Position numbers and translations under genes: made by a program. A stretch of 64,000 bases of DNA from JAZKDW01 sp040387375 (lineage in GTDB: Bacteria > Pseudomonadota > Gammaproteobacteria > Burkholderiales > Burkholderiaceae_D), in assembly GCA_040387375.1 (NCBI GenBank), contig JAZKDW010000021.1, positions 22,518 through 86,517 on the forward strand, written 5' to 3'. The notes under the pieces are model-generated. The model was not told where the DNA came from, made no database searches, and was given only the letters and a program-made list of their open reading frames with translations. Positions 39,332-47,113 of the stretch are shown piece by piece; the stretch's first letter is position 1, and every line of letters starts with the position of its first letter.

Positions 39332-39677
39332 TAAATCTCCTGGGTAACGATGACAACTTTTATAGCTGTCCTGATGCATGCAATGCAAAAACGATAGCAC
39401 GGCAAGCCACATTATCCTCATGTGCGTACAGCGTGCGGAAATTCAAGGATAAGCGATGCAGAAATATGTAAAAAGCGACCTAACCGGCGACATTGGTTCG
39501 GAAAACCAGAACCGGTACCTGACGCCGCGTTGATGCTTTCGCAATCAGGGGATGCGATAATCACCGCCGGTTCAGGATGTTACCGCGCCGTCGTTAGAGC
39601 TCTCACTATAACGCGAATGGCTGGTTCGCATCCGGCGCCGTGCCGCTGATGGCACATGCACAACAGTAAGCAAAAGA
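39332..39677. other. 346-bp divergent promoter region (ftsH / thiD)
   Basis: No credible gene. A TATAAC hexamer at 39607-39612 is a possible plus-strand -10 for thiD, with no good -35. TGGTT...AACCA (around 39493) is a small hairpin. I saw no TPP-riboswitch landmarks upstream of thiD. Confidence 0.4.
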
Positions 39678-40598
39678 ATGGCAGGCATTAAATCAAGAGG
39701 CGAGACACCAGTGAACACACCGCACCTATCCGCAGCAGAAACGCCACTTGCTCCACGATTTTCCTATCCGCATGTATTGAGCATCGCCGGCTCGGACAGT
39801 GGCGGCGGCGCCGGCATCCAGGCTGATCTCAAGACCTTTTCCGCGCTCGGATGCTACGGCATGACCGCCATCACCGCGATCACCGCACAAAATACGCTCG
39901 GCGTGACGGGCATTCATGCGGTACCGGCCGACGTGCTGGCCAGGCAGATCGATGCAGTCGCCACGGACATCGGCGTTGACGCAGTCAAGATCGGCATGCT
40001 GCATGATCCCGGCATGGTCCAGGTAGTAGCGCAGGCGATCAAGCGCTACCGCTGGCAACGGGTGGTGCTCGATCCGGTGATGGTGGCTACCAGCGGCGAT
40101 GCGCTGATCGCGCGCGAAACGATCGCCGTGCTGGTGCGCGAACTGTTCCCGCTGGTGACCGTCATCACGCCCAATCTGGATGAGGCCGGCCTGTTATTGG
40201 GCCGTTCCGTGCAGCTTGAATCGCAATTGAACGACGCGGTTGCAGACCTGATGACACTGGGCCCGCAAGCAGTGCTGCTGAAAGGCGGACACCTGGCGGG
40301 AGAAAACGTCGTCGACCTGCTGCTGCAGCCGGGACATCCGGTGCTGCGCATGACAAAGCGCAAGATAAACACCCGCAATACCCATGGCACCGGCTGCACG
40401 CTGTCTTCGGCAATCGCCTGTTATCTTGCCCTCGGCGTTGCGCTTGAGGAGGCGGTGCAACTGGCGCGCGATTTTGTCCATCAGGCGATTTTGCAGGGGA
40501 CCGATGTGCAGACCGGCCACGGACATGGGCCGCTCAATCACGGCCATGCGCCGCGGGCAACGCAAAAACTTCCACTGCCGATTACACGTAAACCTTAA
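39678..40598 (+). CDS. thiD: Hydroxymethylpyrimidine/phosphomethylpyrimidine kinase
   Basis: 306 residues in a ribokinase fold. Motifs: VLSIAGSDSGGGAGIQADLK (substrate and phosphate loop), YGMTAITAITAQNTLGV, KIGMLHDP, VLDPVMVATSG, ITPNLDEAGLLLG and the anion-hole NTHGTGCTLSSAIACYLA with catalytic Asp/Cys region. It phosphorylates HMP and HMP-P for thiamine synthesis in the cytosol. The C-terminal tail (VQTGHGHGPLNHGHAPRATQ) is His-rich. The start is either ATG 39678 or GTG 39711; neither has a strong site. Its 3' end overlaps the convergent ankyrin gene by 17 bases. Confidence 0.95.
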   Translation: MAGIKSRGETPVNTPHLSAAETPLAPRFSYPHVLSIAGSDSGGGAGIQADLKTFSALGCYGMTAITAITAQNTLGVTGIHAVPADVLARQIDAVATDIGVDAVKIGMLHDPGMVQVVAQAIKRYRWQRVVLDPVMVATSGDALIARETIAVLVRELFPLVTVITPNLDEAGLLLGRSVQLESQLNDAVADLMTLGPQAVLLKGGHLAGENVVDLLLQPGHPVLRMTKRKINTRNTHGTGCTLSSAIACYLALGVALEEAVQLARDFVHQAILQGTDVQTGHGHGPLNHGHAPRATQKLPLPITRKP

Positions 40599-41886
40599 GC
40601 AGCAGGGAATTTAATGCCTGATCCCCGGTCAGGTCTTGCGCAGTCAGTCCACGGTTGTTCACCGCCGCTGCGTCGGCGCCGTTTTCAAGCAGCGCCTGAA
40701 CCAGTTCGGCATCCCCCGCCTCCGCCGCCAGATGCAACAGGCTGTTGCCGGTCACCGCATCACGCAAATCGACGGATTTTTTGAGGATGATCAAGCCGTT
40801 CACCAGCGCGGAAATATTGAATGGCATCCCTTTTTCGAACAGGGACTGCTGCTGTTTTACATGCTGCGATACCAGCGGCGAGATCTCTTCCTCGAGGTGG
40901 TATTCCTTCTCCAGCGCCTTCAGTTGCGCATCAAGATCGGGACGGGCGACCAGATTTTCGTCGTACTCGGCGCCGAGCAGCCTGGAGATCTCCCGCAGCC
41001 CTGCTTCGATTCCATCGCGCGGATCGTTGTCTGCGCCAACCGCCGGCAAGACTGCCGTTGCAACGGTCGCAGGCGCTTCCACCGTTTGTTCTGCCGGGAT
41101 GGCCGGATGCGGGTCTTCCATGACGGGCGCCGCTTGCGGTTCGGGCAGCGCTGCGGGCGCCGCAAGTTCCGGCGCACTTGCCAGCGTCGTCACTTGCGGC
41201 GCAGCGGAATCGGCAGGATCGATGCGCTCGGCAGCGGCCCGCGATCGTGCGCCGATCGCATCCGCGTTGATCAGGTACACCAGGCTCAGCGCGATGCCCA
41301 GAATCGAGCCTATCGAGACGCTGAGCGTCAGGTCGTCGAGTACTCGCCCGATTTCGCCGAAGAATATTTTCTTGAGCGCGCAGATGGCGATGATCAAGGT
41401 GGCCGGGAGCGCAAGCATCGCGACTTTTGCGAGTGTGATTGAGGTCGCATCGAGGTCGAAGCGCAGCCTTTTGACGACAAAAATCTGCTGCATCGCCACC
41501 ACTGCGATCAGCCCCCACAGCCACACCTTGTATTCGATCCAGGGCGCCTGCCCCAGCAATTCCGGATGCGCCAGCTGCAGCTTGTTCAGGCCGTATGCAA
41601 GGCCGGCAAACATCAGCAGGGGGCCCGATATAGCCACCGGAAATTCGAGCAAGGTCAGCGACGCGCCGTTCGGCACCGGATAGGCATAGCCGGATGCCGC
41701 CGGCACCTCGGTCCTGCGCAAATGCAGGTATCGGAAGATCGAAAACAGCAATATCCCGATGAACAATCCGAAGCCCAGCAGATCGGCGCCGTCCTTGAAG
41801 ATTGGAAATTGTTCAAAGACGCCACGTGGAATTACAAAAAGATTATTCGTCAACTGAACCCCGCCCAGAATAGGTGAAAATTGCAC
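40582..41886 (-). CDS. Membrane protein with C-terminal ankyrin repeats
   Basis: 434 residues. Membrane segments: DLLGFGLFIGILLFSIFRYL, GASLTLLEFPVAISGPLLMFA, VWLWGLIAVVAMQQIFVV, ITLAKVAMLALPATLIIAICA and SIGSILGIALSLVYLINAD. An Ala/Pro-rich linker (residues ~225-285) is followed by a helical region (REISRLLGAEYDENLVARPD) and two ankyrin-type repeats (NSLLHLAAEAGDAELVQALL, ADAAAVNNRGLTAQDLTGDQ). The function is unknown; ankyrin repeats mediate protein contacts. It lies 14 bases downstream of the 178-aa gene, so probably an operon. ATG 41886 lacks a good ribosome site; TTG 41853 (GGGG upstream) is an alternative. Confidence 0.8.
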   Translation of the reverse strand: MQFSPILGGVQLTNNLFVIPRGVFEQFPIFKDGADLLGFGLFIGILLFSIFRYLHLRRTEVPAASGYAYPVPNGASLTLLEFPVAISGPLLMFAGLAYGLNKLQLAHPELLGQAPWIEYKVWLWGLIAVVAMQQIFVVKRLRFDLDATSITLAKVAMLALPATLIIAICALKKIFFGEIGRVLDDLTLSVSIGSILGIALSLVYLINADAIGARSRAAAERIDPADSAAPQVTTLASAPELAAPAALPEPQAAPVMEDPHPAIPAEQTVEAPATVATAVLPAVGADNDPRDGIEAGLREISRLLGAEYDENLVARPDLDAQLKALEKEYHLEEEISPLVSQHVKQQQSLFEKGMPFNISALVNGLIILKKSVDLRDAVTGNSLLHLAAEAGDAELVQALLENGADAAAVNNRGLTAQDLTGDQALNSLLLKVYV

Positions 41887-41900
41887 CGGATGTTAAGTAA

Positions 41901-42437
41901 TTACCCGCCAAGTCCGCGAACATATTCGTCACCATTGGGAGGCCGCGCAGGTGGTGCGAATATTGATTCGGACTTCGCTACGCGTTTCTTCTGTTTCTTC
42001 TTGTTCGCCTCTTTGCGCGATTCACTGGATTTTTTTGCTGTTGCCGGACCACCTGCGGCCACGGTGACATCGGGCTTGCTTTCCGAAACCGGGGCCGGCG
42101 CATCTTTACGCGCCGGGGCAACGGCACTGACGGGCAGCACCGTGCCAACGGGCGCCGTGCCAACGGGCGCCGTGCCAACGGGCGCCGTACGCTGTACTGT
42201 CGCCGGCACCGGCTGCATGACTGGGATGCGAGCGATCGGCTGCTTGCGCAGAAAAATCGTTTCCTGTGAAGGGACGATGCGCTGGCGTACGGAATCAAAA
42301 AGCAAAGCGGTCGCACACCCGGACATCAGCACCAGGCACAGCCCCCAAACCCGGATTGCCCAAGCGCCCGGCCGCGGCGCGCCAAGGCTGGCTGCCGTGC
42401 CGCCCGGATTGTCTGCTGACGGAAATGATGAACTCAT
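41901..42437 (-). CDS. Hypothetical single-pass membrane protein with tandem repeats
   Basis: 178 residues. A Pro/Gly-rich N-terminus, one membrane segment (IRVWGLCLVLMSGCATALLF), and a periplasmic or cytoplasmic part with APVGT repeats. A Lys/Ser-rich basic stretch (KKSSESRKEANKKKQKKRVA) and a short tail end it. The low-complexity content means coding evidence comes mainly from length and operon placement just upstream of the ankyrin membrane gene. It could be a TonB- or SPOR-like envelope protein, but no domain is recognisable. Confidence 0.55.
   Translation of the reverse strand: MSSSFPSADNPGGTAASLGAPRPGAWAIRVWGLCLVLMSGCATALLFDSVRQRIVPSQETIFLRKQPIARIPVMQPVPATVQRTAPVGTAPVGTAPVGTVLPVSAVAPARKDAPAPVSESKPDVTVAAGGPATAKKSSESRKEANKKKQKKRVAKSESIFAPPARPPNGDEYVRGLGG
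42142..42186 (-). repeat. Three tandem 15-bp units inside the 178-aa gene
   Basis: GTGCCAACGGGCGCC is repeated three times exactly (42142-42156, 42157-42171, 42172-42186), encoding VGTAP repeats. In-frame, so unit number can change without frameshift. Confidence 0.95.
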
Positions 42438-42792
42438 TCAACATGCCTTTTCTCCGCATCTCATGCATTCGATCTGCTTGCCAACTGCACTCAAGACGGA
42501 AATTATTAACGGTTCAGCGGGAGAAAAATTCAGGCTATCGTGACACTTTTGCTGTCAGGATAGCCACCTTATAAGCACCCGTATTAAAATCACAAGAAGG
42601 ATTCTACCGAGAGAACGCATGTCGCGGGTGTAAGAAACACCAACATAATTTCAAAAACTGCAACTACAGGGGGCGAACAGCACTGGTTCTGCGCCGACGA
42701 CCATTTTTTCTCCAATCAAACGTTGGCATAAAGGGCTTGTATAAAGAGCCGCGCGGCTTCATCTATCTGAAACGATGCACGGAGTACATGCT
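42438..42792. other. 355-bp intergenic region
   Basis: AT-richer than its surroundings. It must hold the promoters of the leftward 178-aa gene and the rightward 68-aa gene. I see no gene, RNA or convincing hexamer pair in it. Confidence 0.4.
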
Positions 42793-42999
42793 ATGGATAA
42801 TGTTGACATTGTAAAACTGGACATTGATCGACTGGCTGCCTTGATGGCGCAATCGCTGCCCGATCTTCAGTGCCCCGACTGTTGCGGCCCAGTACATGAA
42901 TTTATCGAATGCGGCGCAGCGTTTTATCGTGAAGAATGGGAATGGTCTTGCTTTGTCATGGTCGTAACCCGGGTTCACGCAGAAAAAAAACGTCGATGA
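42793..42999 (+). CDS. Small Cys-rich hypothetical protein, 68 aa
   Basis: The start was set at ATG 42793 because GGAG lies 8 bases upstream; an ATG at 42775 lacks one. MDNVDIVKLDIDRLAALMAQ is followed by a CPDCCGPVHEF segment and later Cys residues (FIECGAAF, WSCFVMVV), then a basic tail. The CxxCC and two further Cys could bind a metal. I recognise no family. Confidence 0.55.
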   Translation: MDNVDIVKLDIDRLAALMAQSLPDLQCPDCCGPVHEFIECGAAFYREEWEWSCFVMVVTRVHAEKKRR

Positions 43000-43098
43000 G
43001 CTTGTGGTACACCTGCGTATATCCAATGTTACGGCAGCGCTAGCGTTGCGGGAACCACGGACATTACCTTCGACAACCAACCATCAATAACTCTTGCA

Positions 43099-43665
43099 AT
43101 GGATTTTGCCGGTTTATTGGAAACCTATGGTTACCTTGCGCTTGCGCTGGGCATGTTTCTGGAGGGGGAAGCCGTCCTGATCATGGCCGGCTTTGCCGCT
43201 TCCCGCGGACATCTGGCCCTGCCCGCGGTGATTGTGGTGGCAGCACTGGCGAGTTTTGCGGCTGACCAGCTCTATTTTCTTGCGGGCCGCCGCTATGGAT
43301 CAGTCTTGCTGTCACGCATGCCTTCGCTGCAGACGCGGGCCGCGCGCGCAAGCGTGCTGGTGCAACGGCATCATCTGCCGCTGATCCTTTCGATTCGATT
43401 TTTATATGGATTGCGAACTGCCGCGCTGCTTGCCCTCGGCATGAGTCAGGTGACATGGCCGCGATTCTGCGCACTCAGTTTTATCAGCGCTACCGCATGG
43501 GCGAGCAGTGTCGGCAGCGCCGGTTACCTGTTCGGGCGAACGCTGGAACGCCTGCTGGCTGGCGCCGGTTATTACCAGTACTGGATAATCGGGACAATTG
43601 TGGCGCTGGTCATGCTCTGGTTCGGATTTTCCCGCTTCAGGCGACTACGAACGCCTGGGAAGTAG
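43099..43665 (+). CDS. DedA-family membrane protein
   Basis: 188 residues with four to five membrane segments. Family motifs: LEGEAVLIMAGFAASRGHLAL (the first re-entrant loop), FAADQLYFLAGRRYG (F/Y-x(11)-R-x(4,5)G region) and LSIRFLYGLRTAALLALGMSQ. DedA proteins are inner-membrane lipid-transport or homeostasis proteins needed for proton-motive-force and envelope integrity. The gene ends 10 bases before the convergent RDD gene. Confidence 0.92.
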   Translation: MDFAGLLETYGYLALALGMFLEGEAVLIMAGFAASRGHLALPAVIVVAALASFAADQLYFLAGRRYGSVLLSRMPSLQTRAARASVLVQRHHLPLILSIRFLYGLRTAALLALGMSQVTWPRFCALSFISATAWASSVGSAGYLFGRTLERLLAGAGYYQYWIIGTIVALVMLWFGFSRFRRLRTPGK

Positions 43666-43675
43666 CGGCCGGGCT

Positions 43676-44248
43676 TCATGCATCGGTAATTTTCACAACC
43701 TCGGTATTGGCCAGGTAGTCGCCAAGGCGGCGCCTGCTCTCACCCAGAATAAAAACCCAGTCGATAATGCCAAGCACGATCAAGGGGATATTTCTCCCGA
43801 CTGATTGCCAGAGCCGGCCTGGGTTGCCGCTGTTTTTTTGCAGCACGGCGATTCTCAACAGCTTCTTGCCCAGGCTTTGGCCACCGCTGATCCCATCGCA
43901 AAAAAGCATGTAAACAAGCGCTGCGGGAAGCGCAATCATTTCGGGCGCACCCAGCGCCCGTGCGGCTAAAAACGCCAGCGCCGCGATCGCGCAGGCAATC
44001 ATGATATCGATGAACCGCGCAAGCAGACGGTCGCCCAAGGTGGCAAGCTGGTGTCGCGCTGCCTGGGACGGCGAATTGATTCCCTTCTTCAGTTGCTCAC
44101 TCTCTATACCTCGCTCGAGCAATACCTCATTCATCACCGCGGCAGCAATATCGCCAAGATCGCCCCGGCTCTGGATAGCGATCAGCATGTCAGTGTCCAT
44201 GCCGCGATATCTCTGTTGAAAAAACAGCGTCTGTTTTTCTGCGCTCAT
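43676..44248 (-). CDS. RDD-family membrane protein
   Basis: 190 residues from ATG 44248 (GGGGG 8 bases upstream; a GTG three codons out has it too close). A ~65-residue soluble N-terminal part (YRGMDTDMLIAIQSRGDLGD) is followed by the RDD domain: LGDRLLARFIDIMIACAIAA (the R-D-D signature), GISGGQSLGKKLLRIAVLQK and RNIPLIVLGIIDWVFIL...RRRLGDYLANTEVV. Such proteins are of mixed or unknown function, some Na+ or peptide related. Confidence 0.9.
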   Translation of the reverse strand: MSAEKQTLFFQQRYRGMDTDMLIAIQSRGDLGDIAAAVMNEVLLERGIESEQLKKGINSPSQAARHQLATLGDRLLARFIDIMIACAIAALAFLAARALGAPEMIALPAALVYMLFCDGISGGQSLGKKLLRIAVLQKNSGNPGRLWQSVGRNIPLIVLGIIDWVFILGESRRRLGDYLANTEVVKITDA

Positions 44249-44657
44249 GTCTTGCACCCCCAGATTACTGATCGAAACCGGCGCTGCATCTGCCGTGCCA
44301 GCCGCGGTCCGGCTCTTCCTGACGTGGCGACAGGACCTTTTGGATTGTAAGTCTGGAGTTGCCTGGCGGAGTGACTATGCTCGGCGAGTGTTGCGCTATT
44401 GCCGCAGCACACGCGTTGAGGACGCGCTTACCACGTCGCCGGGCGCACGCCATGCATCAATTTTGTCCGTATTCGACATAGGGGATTGTGCAGACTCGAC
44501 GCATGCAAATGCGGAACCCTCAGAATGTTGCATTACCGAGACAAACAGATCGATGTTGCCCTGTAATTCACGCGCCTGCCCGAACCCGGCAGCCGAAGTG
44601 CAACTCCTGCCATTCTTGATTGAACTCAAGGCAAACACCCGGAGACAGCCCACCATA
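44249..44657. other. Gene-poor stretch upstream of the 98-aa exported protein
   Basis: About 410 bp. Open frames on both strands here have no ribosome site, no recognisable domain and non-coding-like residue composition (Cys/Arg/Ser-rich), so I do not call them. The RDD promoter must lie in the left part. Confidence 0.4.
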
Positions 44658-44713
44658 AAGATGCTTATACAGGGGGCTGAACATGAAGATGCTTATACAG
44701 GGGGCTGAACATG
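44658..44713 (+). repeat. Perfect 28-bp tandem duplication of a translation-initiation region
   Basis: The block AAGATGCTTATACAGGGGG CTGAACATG occurs twice back-to-back (44658-44685 and 44686-44713). Each copy has a GGGGG Shine-Dalgarno-like run and an ATG. The second ATG (44711) starts the 98-aa gene. The first (44683) is 28 bases away and therefore in another frame. Confidence 0.95.
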
Positions 44714-45007
44714 AAACCCGCTTTCTCGAACATCCTGTGGTCTGTCCTGCTCCCGCTCGTCTTTGTTACTGCAGACGCCAGGAGCCAGCCCCCACCGCTG
44801 CTGAAGATGCAGCGCGAGAGTTGGAAAGCAAGCCTCGAGCGGCAAGGTTTCATTGACCGTTCGCTTCCTCCGCCATACCGCATCGCCGTGCCGCTCATGG
44901 CGTTTGGCGACAATGGCCCGAAGCTGATGTTTACTTATGCGCCGAGAATGCCCGGCACCGGCCAGCGTCAGGTTTTTCTCGTGTTTGTAAAAATACCGCT
45001 TGATTGA
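44711..45007 (+). CDS. Small exported hypothetical protein, 98 aa
   Basis: MKPAFSNILWSVLLPLVFVT with ADARS is a signal peptide. The mature ~75 residues (LLKMQRESWKASLERQGFID, PYRIAVPLMAFGDNGPKLMF) have no known domain. The ribosome site and start codon lie in a tandem 28-bp duplication. No partner gene. Confidence 0.62.
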   Translation: MKPAFSNILWSVLLPLVFVTADARSQPPPLLKMQRESWKASLERQGFIDRSLPPPYRIAVPLMAFGDNGPKLMFTYAPRMPGTGQRQVFLVFVKIPLD

Positions 45008-45165
45008 GCGCCGCGGCCACGACCGGATCACACGCCGCGCCGTGACTGCATTCCTCCTCGTCGGTTTTGCGCATCCTTGACGGCCCACCGGCATGCCGGG
45101 CTCGCGCCAACGGACAATCATTTAGAATAGAACACGCACCTCACCCACTCTGCCGTTCCATCCGC

Positions 45166-46065
45166 ATGCAAATAATCGACCAGCAGGCCAGGCAAGTATT
45201 AAAACACCCCGGCGCCTTTGCCATCCAGGTAATAAAGGGATTCCGCGCCAACCAGGGACTCCTGCTGGCTGGTGCCGTCGCTTATTACGCACTGCTGTCG
45301 ATCGTGCCGATGCTCATTCTCATCGTCATCGCGCTGTCCCACGTAGTCGACCCGGCGGAACTGCTGCGCACCCTCGGCCGCTACATGGAGTGGCTGATTC
45401 CCGGGCAGTCCAAGTCGATCGTGAACGAACTGGCGAATTTTCTTGCCCATCGCGACGTGCTCGGCTGGGTGCTGCTGGCGACGATGATATTTTTCAGTTC
45501 ACTGGCCTTCACCGTGCTGGAAAATGCGATGTCGATCATCTTCCTGCACCGGGTCGCCATCCGCAGACGCCATTTCCTGGTGTCGGCGGTGCTGCCGTAT
45601 TGTTACATCCTGTTCCTCGGACTTGGCTTGTTGCTGGTAACGCTGGTGTCCGGCAGCCTGCAGGCCATCGGCGAGGAAAGCATCGATTTTTTCGGCAGCA
45701 CCGTGTCGCTCGGCCGTGTCTCCCGCGCGTTGCTCTACCTGCTCGGCCTGACTGGCGAGATTTTCGTGCTGACCTCGGTCTACCTGGTGATGCCGGTCGG
45801 ACGTCTGTCTTTGTGGCATGCGCTGATTGGCGGCGTCACCGCGGCGCTGCTGTGGGAACTGACCCGCCACCTGCTGGTGTGGTACTTCGCCACGCTGTCG
45901 CAGGTCAGCGTCGTTTATGGATCGCTGACGACAGCGATCGTCGTCCTGTTGAGCCTTGAAATCGCGGCGACCGTGCTGTTGCTCGGCGCCCAGGTAATCT
46001 CGGAATATGAACGCATCGGCAAGGGCCAGGGCGATGCGCCGCCGCAGCCCATGCGCACCAATTAG
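45166..46065 (+). CDS. YihY/BrkB-family inner-membrane protein
   Basis: 299 residues from ATG 45166, although no strong ribosome site is seen; the frame opens at 45067. Six membrane segments. Family blocks: GLLLAGAVAYYALLSIVPML, LANFLAHRDVLGWVLLATMI, LENAMSIIFLHRVAIRRRHF, VYLVMPVGRLSLWHALIGG and QVSVVYGSLTTAIVVLLSLE. Formerly misnamed RNase BN; the role is unknown, with weak links to serum resistance (BrkB). It ends 9 bases before the convergent HTH gene. Confidence 0.9.
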   Translation: MQIIDQQARQVLKHPGAFAIQVIKGFRANQGLLLAGAVAYYALLSIVPMLILIVIALSHVVDPAELLRTLGRYMEWLIPGQSKSIVNELANFLAHRDVLGWVLLATMIFFSSLAFTVLENAMSIIFLHRVAIRRRHFLVSAVLPYCYILFLGLGLLLVTLVSGSLQAIGEESIDFFGSTVSLGRVSRALLYLLGLTGEIFVLTSVYLVMPVGRLSLWHALIGGVTAALLWELTRHLLVWYFATLSQVSVVYGSLTTAIVVLLSLEIAATVLLLGAQVISEYERIGKGQGDAPPQPMRTN

Positions 46066-46074
46066 ACGGGAGAA

Positions 46075-46605
46075 TCAATCGCGCCTGAAGAGACTGGCAA
46101 AAAATCCTTTCCGCTTCTTCGGCAACTGATTTCCCGACGGGCCGTCATAACCCAGCAGGAGAAATTGGTTTTCGAGTTTCTGGATGAACCGGTCCTTGTC
46201 CTCGAGGCGCGCGCGCAGTTCGTTGGTCACTTCATCTTTCACCTTGCGCAGCGCCGCTTCCAGCTCCAGCACATGGCGCAGCGATTTGATCTGTTCTTCC
46301 AGGATCACCAGCTGCACGTTGTCGGCCGACCCGCCATTGGCACTGGCCTGGACTTTGTGCACCGGGCTCCAGGACTCGACCAGTTCGTCAAAATCGTCGA
46401 CAGCGGAACTGCGCTCGGCCACCGGCGCACTATCGTCAGTTTTGTGAAGCGCGCCATACACGCGGAGAAGTTCGGCGGTGTCGATGGTCGGCGCCCCGGT
46501 CGATGTGAGCGTTTTGCTGAGACGACCGCTATCCATGTCCCGGTACAAGGTCCTGCGCGAGCGGCGCACAAGTTTCGCCGCCTCCGTAATTGTCACAAAA
46601 GCCAT
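46075..46605 (-). CDS. HTH (MerR/excisionase-type) protein with coiled coil
   Basis: 176 residues. The N-terminal HTH is MAFVTITEAAKLVRRSRRTL followed by YRDMDSGRLSKTLTSTGAPT, the layout of a helix-turn-helix '17'/excisionase domain with a wing. The middle is flexible and acidic. Residues ~105-145 (LVILEEQIKSLRHVLELEAA, LRARLEDKDRFIQKLENQFL) form a heptad coiled coil. The basic tail is LPKKRKGFFASLFRRD. A similar HTH-plus-coiled-coil layout occurs in plasmid and phage entry/partition proteins. Its start lies 49 bases from the MITE-like element, which therefore sits in its promoter region. Confidence 0.75.
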   Translation of the reverse strand: MAFVTITEAAKLVRRSRRTLYRDMDSGRLSKTLTSTGAPTIDTAELLRVYGALHKTDDSAPVAERSSAVDDFDELVESWSPVHKVQASANGGSADNVQLVILEEQIKSLRHVLELEAALRKVKDEVTNELRARLEDKDRFIQKLENQFLLLGYDGPSGNQLPKKRKGFFASLFRRD

Positions 46606-46653
46606 AATTAAATCTGATCATCCATCGGTGGAAAAAAGGACAGTACTATACGT

Positions 46654-46935
46654 TAAGTACCCGCCCGGAATAAATTGTGAGTGTCTGCGGCCCTCGGCGG
46701 GCCCCCCTGACCGGCGCGCTGCGGCGTTGCACGGCCCTTGCAGTGGGGCCGCCGAGGTGCAAGCACTGCGGCGGCCCGCGCCCTTGCAGGGCGCAGACAG
46801 GCTTGCAAGCCTGTCCCGTTGCGCAGGCGGACAGCATGCTGTCCGAAACCCCTGCTTCACCCTTGCATCACATCCCCCTAGGCGGGCCCAGCCAGGACCA
46901 CATCCATCTCCCAATTTATCCCGGGCGGGTACTTA
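46654..46935. mobile_element. MITE-like element, 282 bp, with 28-bp terminal inverted repeats
   Basis: The left end TAAGTACCCGCCCGGAATAA... (46654-46681) is complementary to the right end (46908-46935) in 26 of 28 positions. Outside the ends the sequences diverge; the outermost TA on each side could be a TA target-site duplication, as in IS630/mariner-type elements. The interior is densely palindromic: GCGCCC-TTGCA-GGGCGC (46778-46794), ACAGGCTTGCAAGCCTGT (46797-46814) and GGACAGCATGCTGTCC (46829-46844). No transposase frame is present, and open frames inside are incidental. This fits a non-autonomous (MITE) element or another mobile palindromic unit. Confidence 0.7.
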
Positions 46936-46993
46936 GTTAATTTTGAATCAGACAGTGAAAGGCTGGCGCCGTTCACAAAAAGAAATCAGTGTA

Positions 46994-47030
46994 CGCCGCC
47001 ATGCGTGCCGCTTTGGCGTGCATGGCGGCG
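46994..47030. other. 11-bp perfect hairpin downstream of the esterase gene
   Basis: CGCCGCCATGC (46994-47004) pairs with GCATGGCGGCG (47020-47030), with inner pairing of GCC/GGC. There is no T-run, so not a classic terminator. It sits between the MITE-like element and the stop of the leftward esterase gene (47114) and may end its transcript. Confidence 0.5.
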
Positions 47031-47113
47031 TTGCTGGTGTGGCTCGCTACAGCGCGCTCCTCGCGCCTTGCCCTGCACCCCAAATCAACCCGCACACCGA
47101 ATCGCAAACCGCT

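Noticed and set aside
39618..39640. GGTTCGCATCC resembling a tRNA T-loop upstream of thiD
   Set aside because: No acceptor, D or anticodon stems around it, and no CCA-proximal pairing.
44247..44708. 153-codon frame upstream of the 98-aa exported gene
   Set aside because: Starts inside the RDD gene on the other strand, has no ribosome site and a Cys/Arg/Ser-rich non-coding-like composition.
46618..46940. Short open frames on both strands inside the palindromic element
   Set aside because: They follow the GC-rich palindromes, have no ribosome site and no domain; the element is better explained as non-coding.
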